64,000 nucleotides of DNA from contig JAGWVU010000012.1 of NCBI GenBank assembly GCA_018970725.1, positions 48,828-112,827 of the forward strand. Reading direction: 5' to 3'. The notes below the pieces were generated by a model. It ran no database searches and had not been told where the DNA came from. It saw only the letters and a program-made list of their open reading frames with translations. Each line of letters starts with the position of its first letter. Within the stretch, counting starts at the first letter, position 1. The DNA is from Verrucomicrobiota bacterium. Its GTDB lineage: Bacteria; Verrucomicrobiota; Verrucomicrobiia; Verrucomicrobiales; DEV007. Made by a program: the position numbers and the translations under genes. Of the stretch, positions 18,801-28,255 are shown piece after piece.

Positions 18801-19622
18801 TCCGAGCGAACAATTCAGACCGATCGACAGCGGCTGCACATGCCGCATCGCATAGAGGAAGGCCTCGGTGACCTGCCCCGAAATCATCGTTTCCCCCCCG
18901 GGACCCACCGCGGCACTGATCTGCACGGGCAGCTCGATCCGATCCTCGTCGAACACCTCGCGGATCGCCACCAACGCCGCCTTGGCATTCAAGGAATCGA
19001 AGATCGTCTCGACGAGCAGGGTATCCACGCCCCCGGCGATCAAAGCGCGGATCTGATGCCGGTAGGCCAGCTTCACCTGATCGAAGGTGACATAGCGGAA
19101 GGCCAGATCGTTCAGGTCGGGAAACTGGGAGAGGGATACCGTCAGTGGCCCGATCGCTCCGGCCACATAGCGTCGCCGTCCGGTCCGGTCGGCGGCAGCG
19201 TCCGCAAGGGAGCGACACTGGCGGGCGGACTCGAAGTTGATCTCCCACGCCAGGTCGTTGAGAAACGGATCCTCGATGATCGTCTGGAAAAATTCCGGGT
19301 TTTTCTTCCCCTCTCGGAAAAATTCGGCCTGCGCGATGCTCGTCGCCGAGAACGTGTTCGTCTCGATGATATCCGCCCCCGCCTCGAGAAACCGCCGGTG
19401 GATGTCTTCGATGATGTCGGGGCGCGTGATCGAAAGGATGTCCCCGTTGTTCAGAATGTCCTTTTCGTTGTCGCGGAAGCGCTCCCCCCGCGCACTGGCC
19501 TCATCGAGCACGCCCCGCTCCTTGTATTGCCGGATCGTCGTCCCCATGGCGCCGTCGATCACCAGAATGCGCTGGCGCAGGGCGGCTTCGAGTTCAGGAC
19601 GGCAATTCGGACGTGCGGGCAT
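15804..19622 (-). CDS. metH: Cobalamin-dependent methionine synthase
   Basis: 1272 residues, full MetH length. The order is: homocysteine-binding barrel with zinc Cys pair ([11 protein letters not shown], plus an upstream GLNCSLGP), pterin-binding domain ([13 protein letters not shown]), cap, B12-binding domain with the cobalt ligand motif [12 protein letters not shown], and the AdoMet activation domain ([28 protein letters not shown]). It makes methionine from homocysteine and methyl-THF. I chose ATG 19622; upstream, only a TTG at 19655 would extend it. A near-perfect 30-bp palindrome lies 38 bases before the start. The TGA stop (15804-15806) lies inside the tRNA-Thr gene, so the last codons are antisense to its T arm and acceptor stem. 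Confidence 0.98.
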   Translation of the reverse strand: MPARPNCRPELEAALRQRILVIDGAMGTTIRQYKERGVLDEASARGERFRDNEKDILNNGDILSITRPDIIEDIHRRFLEAGADIIETNTFSATSIAQAEFFREGKKNPEFFQTIIEDPFLNDLAWEINFESARQCRSLADAAADRTGRRRYVAGAIGPLTVSLSQFPDLNDLAFRYVTFDQVKLAYRHQIRALIAGGVDTLLVETIFDSLNAKAALVAIREVFDEDRIELPVQISAAVGPGGETMISGQVTEAFLYAMRHVQPLSIGLNCSLGPDKMRPFLAELAAKADCFVSAYPNAGMPNPLAPTGFDLLPPDMAAYAADFAGSGFVNLMGGCCGNTPEHVAAIARAVENLPPRVRPGDDHTMRLSGSQPYVLSTASNFLMIGERTNVAGSPKFAKLIKEGKFEEAVSIARQQVESGANVIDVCMDEGLIDGVPTMTRFLTILQTEPEINRVPIMVDSSKWEIIEAGLKCLQGKGIVNSISLKEGEEKFKEYGRKIKQYGAAVVVMAFDERGQAATYADKIRICERAYRLLVDEVDFPPDDIIFDPNILTIFTGIEEHNNYAVDFIEATRWIKANLPHAKVSGGVSNISFSFRGNNKVREAIHSVFLYHAVRAGMDMGIVNAGLLEVYEEIPPELLVKVEDGVLNRREDATDLLVAYAEQFKGEAGAARKTEADLAWRAADVEKRLEVALLKGNTDFINEDTAEALAKLGQPLRVIEGPLMDGMSVVGDLFGAGKMFLPQVVKSARVMKQSVAFLQPFMEQEKLANPSKRSAGKILLATVKGDVHDIGKNIVGIVLACNGFEVIDLGVMVPCNQILEKAREVGADIIGLSGLITPSLDEMVHVASEMERLGFKQPLLIGGATTSAAHTAIKIAPRYSGTIVHVLDASRSVPVTTALLSEGQRDDLVRENEERHERLRQEHGAPRQRRLISLLEARAKGRQFDWSTEEIAAPGFIGTKVFEGQDLIPILRGYIDWSPFFHTWELRGRWNAEEARFSSARQDAESKQSAEAEAMKLYAEANDLLDMIIAQGRFTARGVCGFFPANSVGDDIEVYGEEGVRAVFHTLRQQMPKEDRANFALSDFIAPKASGRVDSIGCFCVGIHGADELAREFEELHDPYRSILAKAVADRLAEAFAEYLHQQARFTWGYEKPGELTHRELVLEKYRGIRPAPGYPAQPDHTEKATLFELLEAPAKCGVTLTENMAMHPGSAVSGLYLAHPEARYFAVGELGRDQIEDYARRKGSSVAEMERWLGPWLGYQPDESRRGDLNP

Positions 19623-19660
19623 TTGGCAATGTAACGTTGCGGGCCAAGCGGTCAACCAAT

Positions 19661-19690
19661 CATATCAACGCATCATGATGCGACGATATG
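19661..19690 (-). promoter_or_regulatory. 30-bp palindromic operator upstream of metH
   Basis: The outer arms CATATC (19661-19666) and GATATG (19685-19690) are complementary, as is the central self-complementary CGCATCATGATGCG (19669-19682). Only the two 2-base joints do not pair, so 13 of 15 base pairs match. The site is 38 bases upstream of the metH ATG. The layout fits a dimeric repressor site. ArsR-family SahR regulators control methionine genes in other bacteria and are a candidate, but no such regulator gene is in the window. Confidence 0.75.
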
Positions 19691-20021
19691 ATCCTGTTTT
19701 CCCGATCGATTCATCCACAAAATGAACTGGACTCTTGAACTCCACCCCTTGAGGTTTCGGGGTTCACCACTCGGCAAATTCACCCATGGAGCGGCGGTTC
19801 GAGTCGACAACCGAAACGCTTCGATTCGGGTAACTTGAACTTGGGCCCGACGGGTCTCAGGATCGATCCATAAGTCGCTCCCCTTGGATCAGATCATCGA
19901 CGCAACCAACGAGACCGGCTCCCGGAGATGAGGAAGACCGCGAAACCGCCGCAAGCCGCCGGAGGAGATCGTAGGGTGCCGGGCCACAGAACCAGTTCCG
20001 ATTCGGGACCGCCGAAGAGCT
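19691..20021. other. Intergenic stretch without recognisable gene
   Basis: 331 bases between the metH operator and the end of the Uma2 pseudogene. No ORF with sensible composition, no tRNA and no terminator hairpin were found on either strand. Confidence 0.6.
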
Positions 20022-20537
20022 TCACGAATCACCGGTCCCCAACGCCGCCTCGAAGGCATCCAACGCCTCGGATGTGTAGTCGAAGTCTGCCAAGCACTCC
20101 ACCACGGCCGAGTCAATGCCCGGAAGCAAGCGGCTCCGATTCACGGACTCATGCGCCCCGTCCTTGAGGAGATGGACCTTGAGCCGGCCATCTTCCCAAA
20201 TCCAGACCTCCGGGATGCCGAGCGGGAGCTAGAATTCGAGCTTGTCGATGCCTCCACGGCTCAGGGCGGCTTCAATCACCAAGTCCGGTGCTTCATTGCC
20301 CTTGGTGAAGATGTAAGACTCAACCGGATCGCCGCCGCGCCTTCCCGCGCGCCGCAACGTGGCGGAGCCTTCCGTTTGGAAAAAGATCCTCTTCCTGCGG
20401 CAATACAGTTCGATCATGCGCCCGATGTTGCTCTTGATAGACTCGTGCCGGCAGGACGGGGACACGATTTCCAGTTGATGAAGGTAGCCACCACGGGAAG
20501 CAGAGTCAATCGTGCCGGGGAACCGACCGGCGGTCAT
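20022..20537 (-). pseudogene. Uma2-family (DUF820, PD-(D/E)XK) endonuclease pseudogene with in-frame stop
   Basis: Reading from 20537 gives family words LEIVSPSCRHE, IGRMIELYCRRK, ESYIF and APDLVIEAALSRGGIDKLEF, then a TAG (20229-20231) where relatives have Tyr. The same frame then continues LGIPEVWIWEDGRLKVHLL and LLPGIDSAVVECLADFD to TGA at 20022. So one nonsense change interrupts an otherwise continuous frame. The usual first 40 or so residues are not recognisable either. Uma2 proteins are a multicopy restriction-endonuclease-like family in bacteria with unclear function. The 147 bases between it and the caspase gene hold nothing I recognise. Confidence 0.8.
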
Positions 20538-20684
20538 CGAAGACGCAATGCGTCGCGCCCCTTTGACGGCTCAGTATCCACTTCCGCGGCCCACCGGGGG
20601 CCAGTCTGCATCGTTTTTTGGCGTGATTCTTGGATCGGTTGCAATCGACAACACCCAACCTTCGATTGTATCTGTAGCCCGAGC

Positions 20685-22055
20685 ATGCGAACGATGCCCC
20701 AAGCCCCACCAACGCTGATTTTGCCCACCTGCCCCCTCCTTCCCGTCCCGCGGCTTCGGGGAGGTCTCGAACGGGGAGCCGGTCTTTTTCTTCTCCTTTC
20801 CCTGACCCTCGCGATCCCCCGCGCCCTCGCCCGGGACCAGATTGCCTTGGTCATCGGAAATTCGGCCTACGAAGGCGACGCCCGCCTCGACAACCCCGCC
20901 AATGACGCCAAGGCCGTGGCGCGCGAGTTGCGTGCGGTGAACTTCGGCACGGTGATCGAGGTGATCGATGGCAATCGTGAGGGGATGGAGTCCGCTTTGG
21001 GGCGCTTCCTCGATTCCCTTGGTCCCGAGACCATGGGCCTCTTCTATTACGCGGGCCATGGGGTGCAGATCGACGGGGTGAACTACCTTTTGCCGGTCGG
21101 GACCGCGTTCGAGCGTGCTTACGATGTCAAATACAAGTCACTCTCCCTGAATCAGATCATGGACGCGATCAACGAGGCTGGCTCGCTGCCGAACGCGGTG
21201 GTTCTGGATTGCTGCCGGAACAATCCATTCCGTTCCGTGCAGCCGGGCGGGAACGTCCGGGGACAGGGACTGGCGGAAGTGGCCAACCAGCAGGGCACCC
21301 TGGTGGCCTTTTCCACGGCGGCCGGGACCACCGCCGCAGACCGCGACGCGGTTCTCAAGGACCACTCGCCTTACACCGCCGCCCTGCTTTTGGAACTGCG
21401 CGGCCCAAGCGCCGGTCATTACGAGATGGGGGCCCTCTTCCGCAACGTGGCCCAACGGGTCCACCAATCGACCGGGCAGGATCCGCTCCTCAATATCCCT
21501 GGCAGTGTGGGGAACTACGATCTCAAGGCCGCGGACTTCATCGGAAAAACGGCCGCAACCCCGGCAACCCCGCTTCCCCTTCCCTCCTCGGCCGCGATGG
21601 ATCGCATCAAGCAACTCGAACTGGAAAGGGAAGCGAGGGACGCCGAGACCAAGGCGATGCTCGCGGAAATGAAGAAAAAGCTCGAAGATCTCGAGAAGGA
21701 GAAGGAAGCAGGCAAGGCGATGACCGGGAATCTCCTCGCCACCGCCCCGATATCGCCGCAACCGATGCCGGCGCCGGAGAGGGCCATCGTATTCAGTCCC
21801 TGGATCTTTCCAGACTCCGACGCACGCTACCTTTCCCCCGCCGAGATTCAGTCGCTGGGTCCGGAGGATCGTTGGATCGCCCGGAACGAGATTTTCGCCC
21901 GCCGGGGGCTGATCTTTTCCTCGCCACGGGGACAGGGCTACACCCGATCCCTCGGGTCCGCCTATCAAGGGCTCACCCGCAACCAAGACCTCATCTTCGA
22001 ACAGATGAACGCCTATGAACGAAGCAATGTGGAACTCATCCGTCGGTATGAGTAG
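20685..22055 (+). CDS. Secreted caspase-like peptidase (C14) with C-terminal YARHG domain
   Basis: 456 residues. A signal peptide (about 31-50) precedes a caspase p20 domain: 'IALVIGNSAY', catalytic His125 in YYAGHGVQ, and Cys177 in VVLDCCRNNPF. A charged coiled-coil (about 305-345) leads to a C-terminal YARHG domain (about 375-456, LSPAEIQSL...RNEIFARRG) ending YERSNVELIRRYE. YARHG domains are extracellular and accompany peptidases. The start is ATG 20685 or 20694. The gene overlaps the next one by 8 bases, and an amidase follows, so this is a three-gene envelope operon. An arginine-type cleavage preference is usual for bacterial caspases, but it is not shown here. Confidence 0.9.
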   Translation: MRTMPQAPPTLILPTCPLLPVPRLRGGLERGAGLFLLLSLTLAIPRALARDQIALVIGNSAYEGDARLDNPANDAKAVARELRAVNFGTVIEVIDGNREGMESALGRFLDSLGPETMGLFYYAGHGVQIDGVNYLLPVGTAFERAYDVKYKSLSLNQIMDAINEAGSLPNAVVLDCCRNNPFRSVQPGGNVRGQGLAEVANQQGTLVAFSTAAGTTAADRDAVLKDHSPYTAALLLELRGPSAGHYEMGALFRNVAQRVHQSTGQDPLLNIPGSVGNYDLKAADFIGKTAATPATPLPLPSSAAMDRIKQLELEREARDAETKAMLAEMKKKLEDLEKEKEAGKAMTGNLLATAPISPQPMPAPERAIVFSPWIFPDSDARYLSPAEIQSLGPEDRWIARNEIFARRGLIFSSPRGQGYTRSLGSAYQGLTRNQDLIFEQMNAYERSNVELIRRYE

Positions 22056-22866
22056 CCGCCGCTCTTTTCTCGCGCATGCCCTCACGCTCGCGGGTTCGGC
22101 CGTCGGCGCCAGCGGAATTTTCGCGGCTTCCTCCGCCCTCAACGGGGTGGAATCCCGCACCCTGACCTTGTTGCGGAAGGGCTATCCGAACCTTATCCAT
22201 GATCTCACGACGGATCCTGACGGGCTCCGCAAGTTCCTCACGATTGGCGAGTCCCGGGCCCGGGTTCCCTTCGAAGACGGGAAGGCGGGCAAGTCTTTCG
22301 AGGAATTATTGGAGAATCCAGACCTCGCAGAATGCGTCGCGGATCCGTATCCGCTCGACCTCAACCGCACCAAATGGCCCGTCAATTTCGATCCCGGCCG
22401 GATCCGTCTCGATGGCTTCTTCCGGGCCATCTACGGGGATTCCCAGAATGCGGTGCGGGCCCATCTGGTGACGGTGGATTTCTGCGGCCACAAGGTCGCG
22501 TTCAACCGTTGCAACGGTGCGGCCGAAGCCTTGGCCCGGGCGGGACGCAAGATCGCCTCCCTCGTCGAGGCGGACCCGAAGCTCAAGCCTCACGTTGAGA
22601 CCTTGGGTGGCACCTTTGCCTGGCGCACGATCGAGGGCACCTCGCGGCTCAGCGCCCATTCCTTCGCGGTCAGCATCGATTTGAATCCTTCCCTCGGCGC
22701 CTACTGGAGATGGAGCAAGGGCGCCTCGCTTGAGGAAATGAAACTGCGCAAGGCCTATCCCGTCTCCATCGTCAGCGCCTTCGAAAGCGAAGGATTCATC
22801 TGGGGCGGAAAATGGTATCATTTTGACCTGATGCACTTTGAATACCGTCCCGAGTATTTCGGTTGA
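22048..22866 (+). CDS. Tat-exported M15 (VanY-like) D-alanyl-D-alanine carboxypeptidase
   Basis: 272 residues from ATG 22048, overlapping the caspase stop (ATGAGTAG), so translation is probably coupled. The N-terminus SSRRSFLAHALTLAGSA is a twin-arginine signal. The C-terminal zinc peptidase domain has SAHSFAVSIDLNPS (His and Asp ligands) and GGKWYHFDLMHFEYRPE. M15_4 enzymes cut D-Ala or L-Ala-D-Glu bonds in peptidoglycan peptides. With the amidase just downstream it forms a peptidoglycan-cutting pair beside a caspase. Confidence 0.88.
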   Translation: MSSRRSFLAHALTLAGSAVGASGIFAASSALNGVESRTLTLLRKGYPNLIHDLTTDPDGLRKFLTIGESRARVPFEDGKAGKSFEELLENPDLAECVADPYPLDLNRTKWPVNFDPGRIRLDGFFRAIYGDSQNAVRAHLVTVDFCGHKVAFNRCNGAAEALARAGRKIASLVEADPKLKPHVETLGGTFAWRTIEGTSRLSAHSFAVSIDLNPSLGAYWRWSKGASLEEMKLRKAYPVSIVSAFESEGFIWGGKWYHFDLMHFEYRPEYFG

Positions 22867-22910
22867 GCGGTCACTCGTTGCAGTTGCCCGCCTCTTGGCG
22901 ATGTGACAGA

Positions 22911-23807
22911 ATGACCCCTATGTTCCTCCCCTCGCTTTCCTCCTGCCGCATCGCCGCCCCGATGCTAACGATCTTCCTGCTGACTAGCCGTCCGCCCTCG
23001 GCAGAGGCAGCCCCGGGTCCGCTGACCGGTCTTCACGTCGCCCTCGACATCGGCCACAGCCTGAGCAAGCCGGGGGCCCTCAGCGCCCGCGGTCGCGGCG
23101 AGTTTTTTTTCAACCAGAGCACCGCCGGGGTCATTGCCGGAAGCCTCCGCGCCGCCGGAGCCACGGTGACGGTGATCAATGAAAAGGGAACGATGACCGG
23201 CCTGCCCGAGCGCCCCCAAGCGGCACTCGACGCCGGTGCCAACCTCTTCCTTTCCATCCACCATGACTCCGCCAATGACAAATACATGAAGGAATGGGAA
23301 TTCGGCGGCAAAAAGCGCCCCTACTGCGACCGGTTCAGCGGCTATTCCGTGTTCTGCTCCAACAAGAATCCCCGTGCAGCCGAGAGTCGGGCCCTGGCCA
23401 TCGAGATCGGAGCGGCCATGCACCAGGCAGGTTTCAAGCCAACCCCGCACCATAACGAACCCATCCAGGGCGAGAACCGTCCCTTCATCGACGAGCGGAC
23501 GGGGGTCTATGAGTTCACCGATTTGGTGGTGGCCAAGTCGGGAAGACTTCCCTCCGTGCTCTTGGAATGCGGGGTGATTGTGAACCGGGATGAGGAGCTG
23601 CTGGTGCAAACCACCGGTTACCAGCAAAAGATCGCTCAGGCGGTGCTCGCGGGACTGGTTTCCGCACGCAAGAAGGAGATTTTCAACAAGACACCCCGGG
23701 CTGGCGGAACCCTCCTCGGTGTTCCGCCAGCTGCCCCGGTTCCCAACGGTGACGAGCCTAAAAAGGAGAAGATCCTCTCCCGGCTCCTTCCAAAAAAGAA
23801 GGACTAA
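22911..23807 (+). CDS. N-acetylmuramoyl-L-alanine amidase (amidase_3 fold)
   Basis: 298 residues from ATG 22911 (ATG 22920 also possible). After a signal peptide (about 8-34), the zinc amidase domain shows the ligands His in ALDIGHS, Glu in RGEFFFN and His in LSIHHDS, and the catalytic Glu in LLECGVIVN. It cleaves the bond between N-acetylmuramate and L-alanine in the periplasm. A charged tail (about 250-298) ends in Lys-rich sequence. It lies 44 bases after the M15 peptidase gene. No terminator was found in the 146 bases to the convergent gene at 23954. Confidence 0.93.
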   Translation: MTPMFLPSLSSCRIAAPMLTIFLLTSRPPSAEAAPGPLTGLHVALDIGHSLSKPGALSARGRGEFFFNQSTAGVIAGSLRAAGATVTVINEKGTMTGLPERPQAALDAGANLFLSIHHDSANDKYMKEWEFGGKKRPYCDRFSGYSVFCSNKNPRAAESRALAIEIGAAMHQAGFKPTPHHNEPIQGENRPFIDERTGVYEFTDLVVAKSGRLPSVLLECGVIVNRDEELLVQTTGYQQKIAQAVLAGLVSARKKEIFNKTPRAGGTLLGVPPAAPVPNGDEPKKEKILSRLLPKKKD

Positions 23808-23953
23808 GAGGAAGGCCTTCCCGTCTCCAAGGGCGCCGGTTTGCCCGCGGCCCCGGCGGAACCCTGCCGCTCCGGGCCTGTGGCGAACGGTTCAGATTGG
23901 TGGCCGGCGGCTGGGAATCCCGGGCTCCGGCAGCGCTGGTCAACGAACCCGCC

Positions 23954-26602
23954 TTATTCCTGGAACTCCACCCAATCGAGGTTCATCAAACCGCCCTTGC
24001 CCGGATTGACGAGCACCAACCAGACATCGGCACGCTCCACCCCCTTGGCGACGAGCGGGAGATTGAACGATTGGAACTTGTCCCATCCCCCGGTCGGAGG
24101 AACCACCACGGAACCAAGGAGGGGACCGTCTTGGGACGCGGCATGAACTTCAATGGTCCCACCGCTCCCACCTGAGGAGGCCATGATCTGGAGCGAACGG
24201 GTGTTACCAAGAGGAACCGAACGGAACCGGATCGCATGACCGTGGGCGGTCGAGCCGATCACTTTGCCCTGCTTCTTGGGACCGAGGAGTTCATCGGCCC
24301 CTTCGGCCTCGACTCGCCGGCTCCGCAGGCTCACCTTGGCCCGGCCCGAGAGAGGACCCGCGGGTGATTTCCCGAGATCGGAGAACGTAGCCTCGATGAT
24401 CCCGGTGGCCAGCTTTCCGTCACGGGGAGCGGTGATGGTGCCTTCCAAGCCCCTTGAAACGGTGGGGGCCGCCTGACCGTCCGCGAGCCCGTAGATCCAC
24501 TTCACCATCATGTGGACCTCGTCCGCCGTGTGCTGGGCGTGAGGGAGCATCGGAATCGGCCCCCAAACGTTCGCGGAACCCTTGATCACCCGGTCCACGG
24601 AGACCTCAAGCGCCCCGGGCTGCTTGTGGTATTTGCGGGCGATCTCGACCAGAGGTGGTCCAACCACTTTCTGATCGATCGCGTGGCAGTTGAAACAATC
24701 CGACTGCTTCATTCGGGAAAGCCCGGGATCGACATCGCTGAGTTTTCCGTCGGCACTGGCCCAAGCAGAACTCACCAGTGTCCGGATGGAGAACTCCGCC
24801 TCCCTCCCCACCGAGGTCCCCTCCTCCGCGTCGGTCACCTCCAGTTTGTAGGGAACGGGTTTTCCCGGAGTGAAGAAATCGCCATCCCGGGGAGCGAGGA
24901 ATTTCACCTCAGGAACAGAATTCCCCACAGTGACCGGAACCGTCGCGGTTCCGACTCCGCCCCGGGCATCACGCACTGTCAATTCGAGACGGAAATCCCC
25001 GGGATCGGCGAGGGTCAGGTTGGCCTCAGGCTCGGTCGAGACGATCGTGTCCCCGATTCGCCACGAATAGGAGATGGCATCCCCTTCATGGTCTTTGGAT
25101 CCAGCGGCGGACAGCGTCAGCCGGAGCGGTTCCCGACCCGATACGGGAGCCACCGAAGCTTTGGCGATGGGAGGCAGATTCCCGCGCCGGTAACTTACGC
25201 GAACGAGCCGGGAATCCGGGTTCGCCCCCCAAGTCTCGCCATAATCGAGGAAGTAAAGACATCCGTCGCGACCGAACATGAGATCAACCGGGCGCTTGAT
25301 CTGGAACTTTCCGCTCCCATCATCATCCCCCTGGGACACCCGGGCCGACCCGATAAAGGGAAGGATCTCCTGCAGCCTCCCGTCGCCATCAAGGCGAGCC
25401 CAATGGATAAACGGACGTTGCCAGTCATAAAACAGGAGGCAACCGTCGAAATATTCCGGCAGCCCACCGGTCTCCTCGTTCGATTTGGCATAATGAAAGA
25501 CCGGGCCACCGCAGGCGGTCCGACCGCCCTTGCCCAGCAACGGGAACTCCGACGATTCCCCGGCAGGGTAGTAAACCAGCGGTGCCTGAACCGGCGGCAA
25601 CTCGCTCAAACCGGAGTTGTTCGGACTGCGGTTCACCGGCTTGGTCGCATCGTAGAGAGGCCCGGGCGCCTTGGCGGTGAAATCGTAATCGATGTAAACC
25701 CGGTTTCCGCGCGAATAGGGCCAACCGTAATTTCCCGCCTTGCGAAGCTGGTTGACGGTATCGAAACCCCTCGGTCCCCGTTCAGCCTTGTCCCCGCCGG
25801 CGTCAGGCCCCACGTCGCCCACGTAAACAAAGCCGCTCGCTGGATCGATGTTGAAACGCCAAGGGTTGCGGAAGCCCATCGCATAAATCTCAGGACGGGT
25901 TTTCGGCGTCCCGGGAGGAAAAAGATTGCCCTCGGGGATGACGTAGCCTCCGTCCGGGGTCGGCTTGATCCGGAGAATCTTGCCCCGCAGGTCGTTCGTA
26001 TTCGCCGACGACTTTTGCGCGTCCCACGGACCGCGACCCGGGCGCTCGTCCACCGGCGCATAGCCCTCTGAATCGTTGAAGGGATTGGTGTTGTCCCCGG
26101 TGGAGGCGTAAAGGCACCCGTCCGGGCCGAAACGAAGGGTCCCGGCATGGTGACAGCACTGCTCCCTTTGCTCCGGCCAACTCAGCAAATCCTTGCGGCT
26201 GGTTGCATCGAGGACGCCGTCCCGCAGCGTGAACCGACTGATGAACTGCCCTTCGAAGTCCGGAGGGGAATGAAGGAAATAGATCCATTGGTTCTTCGCG
26301 AAGTCCGGATCCAGCGCCATCCCGAGAAGCCCGTTCTCCTGAGCGGTGGTCACTTGGAGGCTCCCGATTTCCGTGACGATTCGGGAAGCTGGACTCCAAA
26401 CCTTTACCTTCCCTCCGATTTCAATGAAGAAGATGCGACCATCCGAAGCCTCTTGCATCGTCATGGGTTGAGGGAGATTCTCCGCGAGCACCTCAAACTG
26501 GAACCGATAATCCTCGGGAATCCCGCCCGCTGCCGCTTCCCGGGAAACAACGGCGGCCAGAAATCCTGAAAAGATCAGACTGGGCAAACGGAATCGACTC
26601 AT
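23954..26602 (-). CDS. Secreted sugar dehydrogenase propeller - PKD - cytochrome c - carbohydrate-binding fusion
   Basis: 882 residues with a signal peptide (1-25). A glucose/sorbosone dehydrogenase six-blade propeller follows (about 30-470; ENGLLGMALDPDF, TNDLRGKILRI, YGWPYSRG). Next come a PKD-like Ig domain (about 485-570), a monoheme cytochrome c with CFNCH (about 634) and axial Met in IPMLPHAQH, and a C-terminal CBM6-like beta-sandwich ending WDKFQSFNLP...LNLDWVEFQE. It most likely oxidises a sugar in the periplasm and passes electrons to its own heme. A same-architecture paralogue lies at 51140. It is divergent from the glycosyltransferase at 26735. Confidence 0.9.
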   Translation of the reverse strand: MSRFRLPSLIFSGFLAAVVSREAAAGGIPEDYRFQFEVLAENLPQPMTMQEASDGRIFFIEIGGKVKVWSPASRIVTEIGSLQVTTAQENGLLGMALDPDFAKNQWIYFLHSPPDFEGQFISRFTLRDGVLDATSRKDLLSWPEQREQCCHHAGTLRFGPDGCLYASTGDNTNPFNDSEGYAPVDERPGRGPWDAQKSSANTNDLRGKILRIKPTPDGGYVIPEGNLFPPGTPKTRPEIYAMGFRNPWRFNIDPASGFVYVGDVGPDAGGDKAERGPRGFDTVNQLRKAGNYGWPYSRGNRVYIDYDFTAKAPGPLYDATKPVNRSPNNSGLSELPPVQAPLVYYPAGESSEFPLLGKGGRTACGGPVFHYAKSNEETGGLPEYFDGCLLFYDWQRPFIHWARLDGDGRLQEILPFIGSARVSQGDDDGSGKFQIKRPVDLMFGRDGCLYFLDYGETWGANPDSRLVRVSYRRGNLPPIAKASVAPVSGREPLRLTLSAAGSKDHEGDAISYSWRIGDTIVSTEPEANLTLADPGDFRLELTVRDARGGVGTATVPVTVGNSVPEVKFLAPRDGDFFTPGKPVPYKLEVTDAEEGTSVGREAEFSIRTLVSSAWASADGKLSDVDPGLSRMKQSDCFNCHAIDQKVVGPPLVEIARKYHKQPGALEVSVDRVIKGSANVWGPIPMLPHAQHTADEVHMMVKWIYGLADGQAAPTVSRGLEGTITAPRDGKLATGIIEATFSDLGKSPAGPLSGRAKVSLRSRRVEAEGADELLGPKKQGKVIGSTAHGHAIRFRSVPLGNTRSLQIMASSGGSGGTIEVHAASQDGPLLGSVVVPPTGGWDKFQSFNLPLVAKGVERADVWLVLVNPGKGGLMNLDWVEFQE

Positions 26603-26734
26603 AGGGGTTGGAGTTTATCGCGCCTTTTCCATTCGTCCAGCACTGTTCAAAAGAATTAACAACAATCAACCCCCAACCCACTGCTTCCGGGCGGCACAGA
26701 AAAGACTTTCGGGATCGGCTTCTTTCGTGAAGAG

Positions 26735-28168
26735 ATGAAGGCCGCAGCAACCCATCCATTTGCCCCCATGCCCGATCCCGGCAAACCGTTCCATCTCGCG
26801 TATGTCTTTCAGCGGTTTCCGACTTTTACCCAGACATTCTGTGCGCGGGAGATTCTGGAATTGGAGCGGCAGGGAGTCCGCCCTTTGATTTTCAGCGTGC
26901 GGGATCCGCGGGATGAGCCGGCCCAGTCTTACCCTGAGTCTTTGAAAGAGCGGGTCATTTTTTTGCCGGATGAGGAGGGGCTCAAGGCGCATGCCACCGC
27001 TTTGCGGGAAAGCGGTCTTCTGCCGAAACCTGCAAGGACCGCCCTGCGCCACTGGGGCAAGGCGCACGACAAGATGCGGGTTTACGAGGCGATCTGGATT
27101 CAGGGGGAGATCCAGCGCCGGGCCCCTTACCTCCGGCATGCCCACGGGCACTTCGCCGGTCTGGCCGCTCGGACGATGTGGTGGCTGAGGCAGTTTTCCG
27201 GTCTCACCTACAGTTTCACGGCGCACGCCAACGATGTCTTCTGTGGCGAGGTGGACACTCCGGTCCCGCTGGATTTGTTGATGCGGGACGCTTCCCGAAT
27301 CATCACGGTGAGTGACTACACCGTGCAACGCTTGAGCCGGGAATTCCCGGTCGCGGCGCCCAAGCTCCGGCGGGTTTACAATGGATTGGATCTCGAAAAA
27401 TGGATCGGGGCCAATGCCGGGCAACCCGGTGGCATCGGTTCCCGGCGGATTTATTCGGTGGGCCGGTTGATCGAGAAAAAAGGCTATGACGACTTGATCC
27501 GGGCCTGCGCCGTCCTCCGGGATCGGAACGTGTCCTTCACCTGCCATATCGTGGGGGGCGGTCCGCTCGAGGAGGCGCTCCGCAACTTGATCAGGGACCT
27601 TCGGTTGGAGAACCTTGTGTTTCTGGAGGGGGAACAGAATCAGGATTTCATCATCGACCACCTCGCCCACCAGGCGCACGTCTTCGCCCTCGCTTGCGTG
27701 ACGGAAGCGGACGGGGGCATGGACAATCTGCCGACGGTGATCATGGAGGCGATGGCCGTCGGCATTCCCTGCGTATCGACGCGGTTGGCGGGGATTCCCG
27801 AGATGATTTTGGAAGGGAAGACCGGTCTTCTCACCGGGGAACGCCGTCCGGAAGACTTTGCGCATTGCCTCGAAACGTTGCTCAACGACGAGAGCCTTTG
27901 CCGACGCTTCGGGCAGGCTGGGTTCGAATTGGCGCGGGAGCGTTTTGACAAGTCCGTGACGACGCGCTCCCTGAAGCGCGCCCTGGTTTCAGGAGGGCTG
28001 GTGCGGTTTGATCCCGGGCTGATCGGTTCCCAACCTGACCTCGCTGAGGACTACCGGCACCAGCGGGCCCTGCGCCTGAGGGAGACACTTGGAGCCTGGT
28101 TCAGCCCCCCGGGCCGCCGGATCCACCTCCTGCTCGAGGGCGCTAATGCTCCGCAGCCCCGGGCCTGA
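26735..28168 (+). CDS. Family 4 glycosyltransferase
   Basis: 477 residues. GT-B fold: an N-terminal acceptor domain opening HLAYVFQRFPTFTQTFCAREI, as in exopolysaccharide (colanic-acid type) glycosyltransferases. The C-terminal nucleotide-sugar domain has YSVGRLIEKKGYDDLI, GGGPLEEAL and the EADGGMDNLPTVIMEAMAVG donor-binding loop. Cytoplasmic. ATG 26735 is preceded by GAAGAG; ATG 26768 is an alternative. It precedes the phospholipid operon by 87 bases on the same strand. Donor and acceptor sugars cannot be read. Confidence 0.92.
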   Translation: MKAAATHPFAPMPDPGKPFHLAYVFQRFPTFTQTFCAREILELERQGVRPLIFSVRDPRDEPAQSYPESLKERVIFLPDEEGLKAHATALRESGLLPKPARTALRHWGKAHDKMRVYEAIWIQGEIQRRAPYLRHAHGHFAGLAARTMWWLRQFSGLTYSFTAHANDVFCGEVDTPVPLDLLMRDASRIITVSDYTVQRLSREFPVAAPKLRRVYNGLDLEKWIGANAGQPGGIGSRRIYSVGRLIEKKGYDDLIRACAVLRDRNVSFTCHIVGGGPLEEALRNLIRDLRLENLVFLEGEQNQDFIIDHLAHQAHVFALACVTEADGGMDNLPTVIMEAMAVGIPCVSTRLAGIPEMILEGKTGLLTGERRPEDFAHCLETLLNDESLCRRFGQAGFELARERFDKSVTTRSLKRALVSGGLVRFDPGLIGSQPDLAEDYRHQRALRLRETLGAWFSPPGRRIHLLLEGANAPQPRA

Positions 28169-28255
28169 CCCGCACGCGATGAGGAATATTCCCCTGCGTC
28201 CTCCCTTTTCCGTTGCAGGCTCCCTTGTGTGCTGGTAAGGAAACATCCTAACGCC

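Noticed and set aside
18531..19634. 367-residue plus-strand frame
   Set aside because: Complement of the metH homocysteine-binding domain; no protein-like features.
20685..22055. Caspase operon as an antiphage defence system (type III CRISPR, gasdermin or Avs-like)
   Set aside because: The protein has a signal peptide and an extracellular YARHG domain, and its neighbours are cell-wall enzymes; no sensor, gasdermin or nuclease is adjacent.
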